Positions 37,196 to 46,648 of a DNA stretch of 64,000 nt are shown here, in pieces. Under the pieces are notes generated by a model, which saw only the letters and a list, made by a program, of their open reading frames with translations, did no database searches and was not told the origin of the DNA. The translations under genes and the position numbers were made by a program. Numbering within the stretch: the first letter of the stretch is position 1; every line of letters begins with the position of its first letter. Source of the stretch: Comamonas sp. JUb58 (GTDB lineage Bacteria; Pseudomonadota; Gammaproteobacteria; Burkholderiales; Burkholderiaceae_C); contig NZ_SOAL01000014.1 in NCBI RefSeq assembly GCF_004364775.1, positions 1 to 64,000 on the forward strand, in the 5' to 3' direction.

Positions 37196-38071
37196 ATGCG
37201 CCTGATGCCTCTTCGCCGCTCCTTCTTGCTCAGCTGTGCCGCTGCGGTGCTGGCGGGCTGTGCCTCCGAGCCGCCGCAGCCCGATGCGGAACCAAGCCTG
37301 GCCCATGCCAGCCTGCCGGTGCAGCTGCTGATGACAGAGGGCTTTGTGCCCGTGCACCGGGCGCTGGCCGGTCAGCTGATGATCCCCACCCAGATCCGTG
37401 CCGAGCCCGGCTATGGCGCGCCGCATGTGGTGGCGCAGGAGCTGATGCAGTACCTGCAGCAGGCGCGCTGTGTCGATCTGGTGTTGGCGCCGCGCCCCGT
37501 GTTGCAGCTGTTGCAGGCGCATGGCCTGGTACGCCAGGGTCGTCTTTATGACGTGGTGCGCTCACCGCTGATCGCCATCGTGCAGGCAGGCCGCCCACTG
37601 CCCGTGCTCAAAGACACCGAAGACGCGAAGGACATGCTGGAGGCGACCCGCAGCATCGCCTACCCCTCGGCCGATGGCGGCGACTTTATCGAGCAAAAGC
37701 TGTTTCCTGAACTGGATTTGAATGCCAAGGTGCTGCCCAAGAGCATCAAGGTGTTTGGCCCCCAGGTGGCGCAGCTGGTGGCCCGGGGCGATGCGGAACT
37801 GGGCCTGCTGCTGCGCAGCGAGCTGCCCCGTTCTGCCGAGGTGCGGGTCGTTGGCAAGATTCCGCATCCACTCGCCTATGAGGCGGTCTACAGCGCCGGC
37901 ATTGCTGGCCAGGCCTGCAGCACCGCCGGTGCCCAGTTGCTGGCCCGCTTTTACCAGCGCGAAGCGGCCACGCATGACTGGAACGGCTCAGGCTGGGAGC
38001 CGGTGGCGGGCGTGTCGCAGCCACCCGCGCCACCGGTCGAGCACCTCGATCCGGCTGAATACCAGCCTTAA
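37196..38071 (+). CDS. ModA-like substrate-binding lipoprotein
   Basis: A 291-residue protein with a lipobox (VLAGCAS, Cys at residue 22) and a periplasmic binding-protein fold. It lacks strong motifs; segments such as VDLVLAPRPVLQLLQAHGLV and VLPKSIKVFGPQVAQLVARGDAELGLLLRSE resemble the molybdate/anion-binding ModA-like group, in which a residue range near the middle reads out whether the ligand blocks a site. The ligand is unknown and no ABC partners are nearby. Its stop overlaps the convergent GST stop by four bases. Confidence 0.65.
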   Translation: MRLMPLRRSFLLSCAAAVLAGCASEPPQPDAEPSLAHASLPVQLLMTEGFVPVHRALAGQLMIPTQIRAEPGYGAPHVVAQELMQYLQQARCVDLVLAPRPVLQLLQAHGLVRQGRLYDVVRSPLIAIVQAGRPLPVLKDTEDAKDMLEATRSIAYPSADGGDFIEQKLFPELDLNAKVLPKSIKVFGPQVAQLVARGDAELGLLLRSELPRSAEVRVVGKIPHPLAYEAVYSAGIAGQACSTAGAQLLARFYQREAATHDWNGSGWEPVAGVSQPPAPPVEHLDPAEYQP

Positions 38072-38697
38072 GCGCTCTGGGCCAGTGCCGCCTGCACCGC
38101 AGGCCGTGCCGCCACGCGGGCGTAGTGCGCGGCCACGCGCGGGAACTCGTTGATATCGACGCTGTCGCTCTTGAGCCAGCCGGCCATCGTGAACAGGTAG
38201 CCATCGGCCACGGTGTACTGCTCACCCATCACCCAGGTTTTGTCGCCCAGGTAGTGCTGCTCGATCAGTGCAAAGGCATCGCGCATGTTCTGCGGCACCT
38301 TGGCCTGCATGGCCTTTTGTGCGGCCTCGTCATCGGCCCAGCGTGCTGCGCGGGGGCGGTGGGCATGGCTGATGTGCACGGTCGAGGCCAGGTAGCTGTT
38401 GAACTCCTGCATGCGGGCGAGTTGAAACGGGTCGCTCAGCGGCGCCAGTTGTTGGTCGGGGTGGGTTTGCGCCACATAGAGCAGCAGCGCGGCCGTCTCG
38501 GTCAGCACGCCTTGCGGGGTGACCAGCGCAGGCACGCGGCCCTTGGGGTTGATGGCCAGGTAGGCGGGCGTGCGCTGTGCACCTTCGGCCATGTTCAGGC
38601 GCTGGGCCTGGAAGGCGGCGCCTGCCTCGTGCAAGGCAATCAGCACGGCCTGTGCGCAGGTGCCGGGGGCGTAGTACAGGGTCAGGTCTTGGCTCAT
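38068..38697 (-). CDS. glutathione S-transferase
   Basis: A 209-residue GST: an N-terminal thioredoxin-like domain (LTLYYAPGTCAQAVLIALHEAGA, with Ser/Cys-region APGTC, and the cis-proline motif RVPALVTPQGVLTETAALLLYVA) and a helical C-terminal domain (from about 88). The APGTC start fits the beta-class enzymes common in proteobacteria, with Cys10-like in place of Tyr/Ser. It conjugates or reduces electrophiles with glutathione. It stands alone, divergent from radA. Confidence 0.92.
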   Translation of the reverse strand: MSQDLTLYYAPGTCAQAVLIALHEAGAAFQAQRLNMAEGAQRTPAYLAINPKGRVPALVTPQGVLTETAALLLYVAQTHPDQQLAPLSDPFQLARMQEFNSYLASTVHISHAHRPRAARWADDEAAQKAMQAKVPQNMRDAFALIEQHYLGDKTWVMGEQYTVADGYLFTMAGWLKSDSVDINEFPRVAAHYARVAARPAVQAALAQSA

Positions 38698-38829
38698 GGG
38701 TCTCCTTCGGGGGCGGTGCGGGTGTTGGTGAGTGGCTGTCTGCCGTATGGCCTGGGGATGCTAATCGATTTGCCGGCGCCGCGCTGCGCTCGCCGTTACC
38801 ATGGGTGTCTGTACCGAAACATCCACGCC

Positions 38830-40215
38830 ATGGCCAAAGAGAAATCCGTTTACATCTGCAGCGAATGCGGCGGCTCCAGCCCGCGCTGGTTGGGCAAGTG
38901 CCCGTCCTGCAATGCCTGGAACACCTTGGTGGAGAGTGCCGCCGAATCGGCGGGTGGCGGCAAGAACCGCCTGAGCCAGACCGGCCGCACCGGCTATGCC
39001 GGCCAGGCCCAGGCCGTCACGCCCCTCGCCGCCATCGAGGCCACCGAAGTGGCGCGCACCCCCAGCGGCATTGCCGAGCTGGACCGGGTGCTGGGCGGTG
39101 GCATTGTCGAAGGCGGTGTGGTGCTGATCGGTGGCGATCCGGGCATCGGCAAATCCACCTTGCTGCTGCAGGCCGTGGATGCACTGCAGCGCCAGGGCCT
39201 GCCCGCGCTCTATGTGACCGGTGAAGAGAGCGGTGCCCAGGTGGCACTGCGCTCGCGCCGGCTGGGGTTGGACAACAGCCAGGTCGATGTGCTGAGCGAG
39301 ATCCAGCTGGAGAAGATCCTGGCGACCTGCGAGAGCACGCAGCCGGCCATCGTCATCATCGATTCGATCCAGACCATGTACTCGGACCAGCTCAGCTCGG
39401 CCCCCGGCTCGGTGGCCCAGGTGCGTGAATGCGCGGCCCACCTGACCCGCATGGCCAAGAGCACCGGCATTGCGGTGGTGCTGGTGGGCCATGTGACCAA
39501 GGAAGGCGCGCTGGCCGGTCCGCGCGTGCTGGAACACATGGTCGATACCGTGCTGTACTTTGAGGGCGATACGCACAGCAGCTTCCGCCTGGTGCGGGCC
39601 ATCAAGAACCGCTTTGGCGCCGTCAACGAGATCGGCGTGTTCGCGATGACGGAAAAAGGCCTCAAGGGCGTGAGCAACCCCAGCGCCATCTTTCTGAGCC
39701 AGCACAGCGAGCCGGTGCCCGGCAGCTGCGTGCTGGTGACCCTGGAAGGCTCCCGCCCGCTCTTGGTCGAGATCCAGGCGCTGGTCGACAGCGGTGGCCC
39801 TAGCCCGCGCCGCCTGTCGGTGGGCCTGGACCGCGACCGCCTGGCCATGCTGCTGGCCGTGCTCAACCGCCATGCCGGCGTGGCCTGTGCCGACCAGGAT
39901 GTCTTCGTCAACGCCGTCGGCGGTGTGCGCATTGGCGAGCCTGCGGCCGACTTGGCCGTCATGCTGTCCATCACCAGCAGCCTGCGCGGCAAGGCCCTGC
40001 CCAAGGGCTTTATCACCTTTGGCGAGGTGGGCCTGGCCGGCGAAGTGCGCCCCGCACCGCGCGGGCAGGAGCGCCTGAAGGAAGCCGCCAAGCTGGGCTT
40101 TACCGTTGCCGTCGTGCCCAAGGCCAATGCGCCCAAGAAGCCGATCGAGGGCATCACCATCCACGCGGTGGACCGGGTGGATGAGGCGATATCGCTGGTG
40201 CGTGGGCTGGACTGA
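38830..40215 (+). CDS. radA: DNA repair protein RadA (Sms)
   Basis: A 461-residue protein: N-terminal four-cysteine zinc finger (Cys10, Cys13, Cys24, Cys27), RecA-like ATPase with Walker A GGDPGIGKST, the RadA-specific KNRFG motif, and a Lon-protease-like C-terminal domain. RadA remodels branched recombination intermediates. The ATG at 38830 is chosen because it gives the canonical MAKEKSVYICSECG N-terminus; longer in-frame starts run through non-coding sequence. Confidence 0.97.
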   Translation: MAKEKSVYICSECGGSSPRWLGKCPSCNAWNTLVESAAESAGGGKNRLSQTGRTGYAGQAQAVTPLAAIEATEVARTPSGIAELDRVLGGGIVEGGVVLIGGDPGIGKSTLLLQAVDALQRQGLPALYVTGEESGAQVALRSRRLGLDNSQVDVLSEIQLEKILATCESTQPAIVIIDSIQTMYSDQLSSAPGSVAQVRECAAHLTRMAKSTGIAVVLVGHVTKEGALAGPRVLEHMVDTVLYFEGDTHSSFRLVRAIKNRFGAVNEIGVFAMTEKGLKGVSNPSAIFLSQHSEPVPGSCVLVTLEGSRPLLVEIQALVDSGGPSPRRLSVGLDRDRLAMLLAVLNRHAGVACADQDVFVNAVGGVRIGEPAADLAVMLSITSSLRGKALPKGFITFGEVGLAGEVRPAPRGQERLKEAAKLGFTVAVVPKANAPKKPIEGITIHAVDRVDEAISLVRGLD

Positions 40216-40221
40216 CGAGGC

Positions 40222-41226
40222 TTAAACCAGCCGCCCCTGCGGCCACAGATGCGCCGGATCGTTGTACCCGGGCGTTGACGGGTGGCCGGGGCTGACCAGG
40301 CCGTTGACCAGGCGCTCGTCTTCCAGGCTGATCTGGTAGTTCAGTGCCGGCTGGTAGTCCTGCCACTGCTTCAAGGTGCGCGGGCCGGCGATGACCGAGC
40401 TGATGGCGTTATGGGCCAGCACCCAGGCGGTGGCGAACTGCGCGGCGCTGATGCCTTGCTGCTCGGCGTGCTGCTGCACCTGCTGGGCGATCACGAGGGA
40501 TTCAGGGCGGAACTCGGTCTGCAGGATGCGGGCATCCTGGCGGCCGGCGCGGCTGTCCTTGGGCGGCTCCATGCCGGGCTGGTACTTGCCGCAGAGAACG
40601 CCCCGTGCGATGGGGCTGAAGGGCACGACGCCGATGCCGAACTGCGCGCAGGCGGGCAGGATGTCGGTCTCGGGCATGCGGTTGAGCAGGTTGTAGTAGG
40701 GCTGGCAGACGACGGGCGGCGGCAGGCCGATCTCGCGCGCGGTGTAGACGGCTTCGACGATGCGCCAGCCGCGAAAGTTGGACAGGCCCCAGTACAGAAT
40801 CTTGCCGCTGTCGATCAGGTGCTTGAGCGCATACAGCGGCTCATGCAACTGCAGGCCGGCGCGGTCGCGGTGCAGGTAGAGGATGTCGATGCGGTCGGTC
40901 TGCAGGCGGCGCAGGCTGGCCTCCACCTCGCGCAGCATCCAGGTGCGTGAGTAATAGCCTTCGTTGGGCTGGCTGCCCATGGGGTTGCCGAGCTTGGTGG
41001 CCAGCACCCAGTCATCGCGCTGGCCCTGCAGCAGCTGGCCGACCATGCGCTCGGATTCGCCCTTGCTGTAGATATCGGCGGTGTCGATGAAGTTGACGCC
41101 CTGGGCGCGCGCATCGGCGACGATGGCGGCCGCCTCCTGGGCATCGGTCTGGTCGGCGAACATCATCGTGCCCAGGCAGAGGGCGGAGACTTGGAGAGGG
41201 CTGGCGCCCAGCTGGCGGTACTGCAT
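40222..41226 (-). CDS. aldo/keto reductase
   Basis: A 334-residue AKR (YghZ/Tas-like group). Catalytic tetrad candidates are visible: Asp and Tyr in FIDTADIYSKGESE, Lys in WVLATKLG and His in ILYLHRDR. The C-terminal NADPH-binding motif (NAISSVIAGPRTLKQWQD) is complete. It reduces aldehydes or ketones, with unknown physiological substrate. It is convergent with radA (stops seven bases apart). Confidence 0.93.
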   Translation of the reverse strand: MQYRQLGASPLQVSALCLGTMMFADQTDAQEAAAIVADARAQGVNFIDTADIYSKGESERMVGQLLQGQRDDWVLATKLGNPMGSQPNEGYYSRTWMLREVEASLRRLQTDRIDILYLHRDRAGLQLHEPLYALKHLIDSGKILYWGLSNFRGWRIVEAVYTAREIGLPPPVVCQPYYNLLNRMPETDILPACAQFGIGVVPFSPIARGVLCGKYQPGMEPPKDSRAGRQDARILQTEFRPESLVIAQQVQQHAEQQGISAAQFATAWVLAHNAISSVIAGPRTLKQWQDYQPALNYQISLEDERLVNGLVSPGHPSTPGYNDPAHLWPQGRLV

Positions 41227-41323
41227 CTTGGTCCTTTGGGAATCAGGTCGAGTCCCTCGATGCTAGCGGGCCGCCGCCAGTTTGTCAGTCACAGGGCTGC
41301 GGCCTGCCCCGCCGCATCCCTGC

Positions 41324-42427
41324 TCAATCGAGACCGCTGTCGTCGCCTTCCTCGTCATCGTCTTTTTCCAGCTGGCTGCGGTTTTGCAGCTGCTCGCGCA
41401 TCCTGTCCGTGCCTTGCATGAACTGGTCCACCGAGGTAGTGGGCGCCCAGCGCCATTCAGGCGGCAGCATGGTGGACATGTAGAGGTTGTCGCCCAGGCG
41501 CTTTTGCGTCTGCCACTGCAGGCCCAGCTTGGCGCCGATGCCCAGCACCAGCAGACCGCCAACGGCCAGCGCCAGGGTGCGGGCCGATACCAGGGTCGCT
41601 GCACGCAGGTGGAACCAGATGACCACGGCCATCAAGCTGAAGGACGCCAGGCTGGCAAAGCGGCTGAGCATGGGCCAGGACATGGCAAAGCCCGTCACCG
41701 ACAGCAGCACATCGAGCAAGGCCATGGCGACCATGCCGACCGAGGCAATGCAGACATGGCGCCAGAAGCCGGTCACCCCGGTGAACAGCTTGCCCATCAT
41801 CGACCAGCCCAGGGTCCAGACCAGCAGGCCGCCCAGCATCCACAGCAGGATGGCGGGCAGCTGGCGGGCCAGGGCACCGGTTTCGGTGGCGCCCAGCCAG
41901 GTGGTCCAGGCCGACAGCAGTACCAGCAGCACCAGGGCCATGGCCGTCAGCAGCCCTTGGGCGCGTGAGAACGGGCGCCAGCGCTGGGTGGCGGGCAAGG
42001 GCTGGGCGGTGCTGCGCAGGTTCAGCTGCACGCCCCGGCCCAGGGTCAGGCGCTGGCCGGGCTGCCAGACAAAGCGCTCGCCGGCGCTGTAGTGGCGCCG
42101 GCCATGCCAGACGCCATTGGTGTTGTCGAGTACCTCGACCTCGTATTGGCCCGCATTAGGGTGGCCCGCATTGGGTTGGTGCAGGCGCACATGGCTGGGG
42201 CCAATGCTGGGGTCGGTCAGCACCAGGTCATTGGTGGCGGCGCGGCCGATGGTGCAGGGCCAGGCATACACCGGCAGGGCCATGGCCAGGCGGTGGCCGC
42301 GCTCGACCAGCTCCAGCACCGCGCCCTCGGGCTCTTGCGCGTCTTGCGCAGGGGCGGGCGCCTGGATGCTGGCGTCTTCGTGTTCGGGAGCGATGTCGGT
42401 CAATTCGGGGTAGTCGTGCTGGCTCAT
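41324..42427 (-). CDS. FHA-domain membrane protein
   Basis: A 367-residue protein. An FHA phosphothreonine-binding domain covers about residues 45-130 (PCTIGRAATNDLVLTDPSIGPSHVRLH with the GR, S and N signature residues), followed by at least five membrane helices (about 160-300) and a polar acidic C-terminal tail. Its start overlaps the stop of the trypsin-like protease gene upstream (ATGA), so both proteins are made together. This suggests a phospho-signal or complex-assembly role linked to the protease, but no kinase or phosphatase gene is nearby. Confidence 0.8.
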   Translation of the reverse strand: MSQHDYPELTDIAPEHEDASIQAPAPAQDAQEPEGAVLELVERGHRLAMALPVYAWPCTIGRAATNDLVLTDPSIGPSHVRLHQPNAGHPNAGQYEVEVLDNTNGVWHGRRHYSAGERFVWQPGQRLTLGRGVQLNLRSTAQPLPATQRWRPFSRAQGLLTAMALVLLVLLSAWTTWLGATETGALARQLPAILLWMLGGLLVWTLGWSMMGKLFTGVTGFWRHVCIASVGMVAMALLDVLLSVTGFAMSWPMLSRFASLASFSLMAVVIWFHLRAATLVSARTLALAVGGLLVLGIGAKLGLQWQTQKRLGDNLYMSTMLPPEWRWAPTTSVDQFMQGTDRMREQLQNRSQLEKDDDEEGDDSGLD

Positions 42428-43914
42428 TGGGCGGCCTCGCTGGAGAAGCCTTGCAGGTACTGGCGGGCCAGGCGCTGGGCATTGTCAAAACTCACGGCAC
42501 TGACGTTGAGGCGGCCGAGCACGCCTTGGCGCGGCTGGTCCACCGAGACGGCCAGCACGGTCAGGTCATACAGACCGCTGAACTTGCGGTAGGCGGCCAT
42601 GCAGACGACGGCGCGCAGCGGCAGCTTGGCGTCGCCGGCGACAAAATCCTCGCGGCATTCATAGCCGGTGCGCACGCGGTTGCCACGCTTGCGCATCGGC
42701 TCATTGGCAAAGCTTGTGCCATAGGTATGGGCAAACTGCCAGGGGCTCAAACGGGGCGCGTCATAGGCCTCATATCGCATGCCCAGGCCGCCGACATCGC
42801 CGTCGCCGGTGAAGACTTCGCTGTCGATGCGGCATTGGCTGCGCTCAAAATCAAACAGGGATTCGCTGCGCCGCTCACGGCCATCGCCCCAGCAGCGGGC
42901 CAGGGTCTCGGATGGCACGGGCACGCGGTAGGGGCCATAGCGCTCGCTGCGGCTGCTGCCGCTCAGCACCCGGTCGACCAGGTCCTTCTGGTGGGCCATC
43001 AGCTGGCGCGTGACTTCGGCATGCATGGCGCCCTTGACCGGGGCGGCCTCGCGGCCATGGGCGAGCAGTTGCTCGACAAACTCCACCGGCACCAGAAAGC
43101 TCAGCTGCTCGGCGCCCAGCTGCTTGGCCACATTGACGCCGACCACACGGCCCTGGGTGTCGATGGCCGGGCCACCGCTCATGCCGGGGTTCAGGGTGCC
43201 GCCAAAGAAGATGCGCGGGTAGAAGCTGCGCTGCACCAGGCCGTTGTAGGTGCCTTCGGTGATCGCAAAGCCCACATCCAGCGGGTTGCCCAGCGAGAAG
43301 ATGCGCTCACCGCCGCTCAATGGCCGGCTGCTGGGGCGCAGTGGCAGTGCGCTGTAGCGGTGTTCGGCGCTGGCCTCTGTGCTGTCGCCGCCTTCCTTGG
43401 CGGGGGCCACACGTAGCAGTGCTAGGTCATGCAGCACATCGATGGCGAGCAGCTGCACTGGCGCCTCCTGGCCGCTGACCGATACCAGCACCGCACGGTG
43501 GCGCTCGGGCTCCAGCGCCAGTTGGCTGATCACGTGGTAGTTGGTGATCAGCAAACCATCTTCCGAGACAAAAAAGCCCGAGCCGGTACTGCTTTGGGTA
43601 TTGGTCTGGCGGCGCAGAGTGCGGATCTGCACCAGCTTGTCGCGGGCGGCCATATAGGCCTGCTGCGCGTCGGGGGAAGGGGGCGGGGCCTCGGCTGCCG
43701 CTGCGGGCTGGTTGGCTGCGGCAGGCGTTCCCGCTGCTGCTGGTGTTGTTGGTGACAGCGGTGGCGCTGTGGGTGCGGGCACGGCGGCCTCAGCCGAGAG
43801 CGGGTTGGCCGCCTGTACCAAGGGCGCCTGGGCCATGGCGGGCGCTGTCAGCAAGGCAGCCAGCGCAAGCGCCAGGCCGTTGCGCCACAAAGGGGAAGAA
43901 GTGCAAGAGGTCAT
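42424..43914 (-). CDS. secreted trypsin-like serine protease
   Basis: A 496-residue protein with a signal peptide (cut near AMAQA, residues 26-30) and a Pro/Ala-rich linker (about 33-80). The catalytic triad of a chymotrypsin/DegP-like domain is intact: His127 (ITNYHVI), Asp163 (VLHDLALL) and Ser246 (NPGMSGGPA). No PDZ domain is evident; the C-terminal 200 residues are a domain I do not recognise. It is probably periplasmic or exported. It is coupled by ATGA overlap to an FHA membrane protein, an unusual pair. Confidence 0.9.
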   Translation of the reverse strand: MTSCTSSPLWRNGLALALAALLTAPAMAQAPLVQAANPLSAEAAVPAPTAPPLSPTTPAAAGTPAAANQPAAAAEAPPPSPDAQQAYMAARDKLVQIRTLRRQTNTQSSTGSGFFVSEDGLLITNYHVISQLALEPERHRAVLVSVSGQEAPVQLLAIDVLHDLALLRVAPAKEGGDSTEASAEHRYSALPLRPSSRPLSGGERIFSLGNPLDVGFAITEGTYNGLVQRSFYPRIFFGGTLNPGMSGGPAIDTQGRVVGVNVAKQLGAEQLSFLVPVEFVEQLLAHGREAAPVKGAMHAEVTRQLMAHQKDLVDRVLSGSSRSERYGPYRVPVPSETLARCWGDGRERRSESLFDFERSQCRIDSEVFTGDGDVGGLGMRYEAYDAPRLSPWQFAHTYGTSFANEPMRKRGNRVRTGYECREDFVAGDAKLPLRAVVCMAAYRKFSGLYDLTVLAVSVDQPRQGVLGRLNVSAVSFDNAQRLARQYLQGFSSEAAQ

Positions 43915-44057
43915 GGTGGTGGGTTTCGGGCCTTTGTAAAGGCCATCAACGCGAAAGCGGGCAACCGGTTAGCTTGGAATGCTATCAAAATAAAAGTGGC
44001 GCTGCGCAAGATCACGGGTTCAGCAGGCCCATGAACTTGGTGTTGTGCCTCTATACG

Positions 44058-44771
44058 CTAGTGTTGCAGCCCGTGGGCCCGGGTCACGCCATGCGCGATG
44101 GCATCGCTGATCAGGTTGCTCAGTCCGCTCCAGGCAATCTGTATGCCCAGGCACAGCAGGATAAAGGCGGAGATGCGCAGGAACACGATGGTGCCGGTTT
44201 CGCCCAGGGGTTTGAGCAGCTTGTCGGCATAGCGGTTGCACAACAGCAGAATGACGCCGACCACGAGGCTGCCCACGGCGGCCCCCATGACATTGACCAC
44301 GGTGATCGCCGGCGAGCTGCGATCGAGCAGGCTGACACCGATGGTGATGGTGGCGGCCAGGCTGCCCGGGCCATAGGTCAGTGGGAAGGTCAGAGGATAA
44401 AAGGCGCGGCGTCTGGCCATCTCGGGGGTGAAGGCCTCGGCCAGCTTCTCGGTTCGCCCTTCGGTGGAGTTGGTGTTGATCATGTTCCAGCCAATCACCG
44501 CCACCAGCAGACCGCCGCCCAGGCGAACCACATCGATGGACAGGCCAAACATTTCCAGCATGTAGGAGCCCACCAGCATGAAAAAGATCAGCAGCAAGGT
44601 GACATTGACGGCGATGCGCGTGGCAATGTTGCGGCGGGTCTGGTTCGAGGCACCTTCGGTCAAGGTCAGGAAGATGGCCGAAACACTGACGGGGTTCAGG
44701 ATGGGCAGCATGGTGGCAATCACCAGCAAAAAGCTCTTGCTGAAGGCGGCAAAGGCGATGGCGAAACTCAT
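44058..44771 (-). CDS. MarC-family integral membrane protein
   Basis: A 237-residue protein with six predicted helices, starting MSFAIAFAAFSKSFLLVIATMLPILNPVSVSAIFLTLTEG and carrying the duplicated NPxxxxxxFLxLT-type MarC signature. MarC proteins were once thought to give antibiotic resistance but their transport function is unsettled. It stands alone, divergent from the gene at 44954. Confidence 0.9.
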   Translation of the reverse strand: MSFAIAFAAFSKSFLLVIATMLPILNPVSVSAIFLTLTEGASNQTRRNIATRIAVNVTLLLIFFMLVGSYMLEMFGLSIDVVRLGGGLLVAVIGWNMINTNSTEGRTEKLAEAFTPEMARRRAFYPLTFPLTYGPGSLAATITIGVSLLDRSSPAITVVNVMGAAVGSLVVGVILLLCNRYADKLLKPLGETGTIVFLRISAFILLCLGIQIAWSGLSNLISDAIAHGVTRAHGLQH

Positions 44772-44953
44772 GGGTGGGGACCGGGTAATAGAGGGTCCCT
44801 AGCATGCCAGCCAAGGCGGTGTAGCGCTAGAGCCTGCACGGGCCGGTGTGGGGCCAAAGGTACGCCCATGGCCTGCCCAACAAGTCACCTGCTGCGGCCC
44901 CCAATTGGCCCCTGGCGACAAGGGCAAGTCCGCAGGCAGTGGACAATAGCGCA

Positions 44954-45385
44954 ATGAACTGGAGAAACATACTGATCCCCATTGGCTTGCTGGTGCTGCT
45001 GGGGGCTGCTTACCAAAATTACAAGTGGATGGGTGTGCTGGCCGTCAGCGGCGGCATTTTGATGTGGCTGATGCTGCATTTCACCCGTCTGATGACCATC
45101 ATGAAGCGGGCCTCGCAGCGCCCCTTGGGCTATGTGGACAGCGCCGTCATGCTCAATGCCAAGCTCAAGGCCAATGTGCCGCTGGTGCATGTGGTGGCGA
45201 TGACACGCTCGCTGGGCCTGCGCCAGTCGCATGCGCTGGAGCAGCCCGAGGTGTTTGTGTGGCGCGACAACACCGACTCCAGCGTGACTTGCGAGTTTGT
45301 GCACGGACGTCTGCAGAAATGGACCTTGCAGCGCCCCAGCGACGCGGTGGATGCTGTGGCTGCCCCCTCGACCCCCCAGCCCTGA
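44954..45385 (+). CDS. 143-residue membrane-anchored protein of unknown function
   Basis: A protein with two hydrophobic helices at the N-terminus (about residues 6-21 and 26-40: ILIPIGLLVLLGAAY and GVLAVSGGILMWLMLHF) and a soluble domain containing LKANVPLVHVVAMTRSLGL and DNTDSSVTCEFVHGRLQKWTL. I recognise no function. I chose the ATG at 44954 because it gives an N-terminal helix without the upstream polar codons. It may lie in one transcription unit with the small zinc-finger gene 244 bp downstream. Confidence 0.65.
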   Translation: MNWRNILIPIGLLVLLGAAYQNYKWMGVLAVSGGILMWLMLHFTRLMTIMKRASQRPLGYVDSAVMLNAKLKANVPLVHVVAMTRSLGLRQSHALEQPEVFVWRDNTDSSVTCEFVHGRLQKWTLQRPSDAVDAVAAPSTPQP

Positions 45386-45628
45386 GGCCGGGCTACTTGT
45401 AACAACGGCGACCTGCCGCCCGCTTGTGGAACCCATTTAGGCGGGTTTGGCGGTCAATTCTGACGCGCGCGCTGTGCATCTTCTGCCAAGTCGGGCGCCG
45501 TCCACGTAAAATCACTGCCCAGCATGGGAGCCCCTTGGGGCTGGTCCCCACCATTGCCCATGCCTACAGAATCATCGATAGCCGGTCCGCCCCAGGGGTG
45601 CGGGGCTGGCGCAGGAAAGTTGAAAACC

Positions 45629-45835
45629 ATGACGCAGGCAGTTGTTGAGTTGCTGGCCAAAGACCTGAACGCCCAAGGCGGCGTGTTTTGCCCCAATCCC
45701 AAGGCAGACATGAAATTGTGGAGTGGCCATCCCCGCGTCTTTCTGGATGTGGGCCACAGCGGTGAAGCCAAGTGCCCTTATTGCGGCACCGTGTACCGAC
45801 TCAAGGCGGGCGAAACCTTCCACGGCGGCCATTGA
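45629..45835 (+). CDS. small zinc-finger protein (NDUFS6/YwhD-like)
   Basis: A 68-residue protein with the zinc-binding pattern VFCPNP... H... CPYCGTVY, where the Cys, His and Cys pair residues fit the zinc-finger domain found in small bacterial proteins related to mitochondrial NDUFS6. The function of these is unknown. The start overlaps no other gene; the stop TGA is directly followed by the GTG start of the glycosyltransferase (zero gap), so they are translated together. Confidence 0.85.
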   Translation: MTQAVVELLAKDLNAQGGVFCPNPKADMKLWSGHPRVFLDVGHSGEAKCPYCGTVYRLKAGETFHGGH

Positions 45836-46648
45836 GTGACTGATTCCCCCTTGGGCGGCGCTCCAGCTTCGCGCAAGCTGACGCTGACCATTGGCATCCT
45901 CACCCTCAACGAAGAAGACAATATCGAGGCCTGCTTGCGCAGTGCCTCGTTTGCCGACCAGGTGGTGGTGGTGGACAGTGGCAGCGTGGACCGTACCACT
46001 GCCATTGCCTGTGGTCTGGGCGCCCAGGTGTTCCGCTACGAAGACTGGCAGGGCTTTGCCTTGCAGCGCAACCGCTTGCTCAGCCACGCCAAGGGCGACT
46101 ATGTGTTCTTCCTGGATGCCGATGAGACGATCTCTCCGGCTTTCCGCGAGGAGCTGCAGGCCATTGTGCAGGGTGGAGAAGAGGCCATCTGGATGGTGCG
46201 CTGGCGCATGGTCGCCTTTGGCAAGGAACTCAGATACCTGCGCTCGACCGCCAAAGTGGAGCGCCTGTTCTGGCGCGGCTTGCTGCGCGAGTACACCGGC
46301 GTGGTGCATGAAGAGGCACAGCTGAGCCGCGCCAATGTGACACGCCATTTGATGCGCACACCGCTGCTGCACCATTCGCGCAGCACCGTGCACACCAGCC
46401 TGGAAAAGCTCACCCAGTACGCGATGCTCGGCGCGGCCAAGCGGGCCGAAGAGGGCGTGCGCGGCGGCATTTTGCGCGGCATGGCTTCGTCGATTGCCAT
46501 GTTTGTGCGTCTTTACTTCTTCCATTTCGGCATTCTCTGCGGGGGTGCGGGCTTTTTGTACTGTGTCTTTGTCGCGCTGGAGAGCTTCTTCCGCTATGTG
46601 GCCCTGGCCTACGACCGCCCTTATCTGAGCGGAGACGTGCGCCGATGA
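45836..46648 (+). CDS. family-2 glycosyltransferase, LPS-core type
   Basis: A 270-residue GT2 enzyme starting at GTG immediately after the zinc-finger gene. The Rossmann-like N-terminus LTIGILTLNEEDNIEACLRSA, the metal-binding DxD-like FLDADE and the LLSHAKGDYVFFLDADETIS segment are those of WaaE/KdtX-type LPS core glucosyltransferases. One or two hydrophobic helices at the C-terminus (about 225-245) suggest membrane association. It is coupled to the downstream O-antigen-ligase-like gene by ATGA overlap. Confidence 0.9.
   Translation: MTDSPLGGAPASRKLTLTIGILTLNEEDNIEACLRSASFADQVVVVDSGSVDRTTAIACGLGAQVFRYEDWQGFALQRNRLLSHAKGDYVFFLDADETISPAFREELQAIVQGGEEAIWMVRWRMVAFGKELRYLRSTAKVERLFWRGLLREYTGVVHEEAQLSRANVTRHLMRTPLLHHSRSTVHTSLEKLTQYAMLGAAKRAEEGVRGGILRGMASSIAMFVRLYFFHFGILCGGAGFLYCVFVALESFFRYVALAYDRPYLSGDVRR

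Noticed and set aside
45386..45628. A missing gene such as ilvE between the 44954 gene and the zinc-finger gene
   Set aside because: The 243-bp gap has no open frame with aminotransferase features; the expectation came only from gene order in relatives as I remember it.
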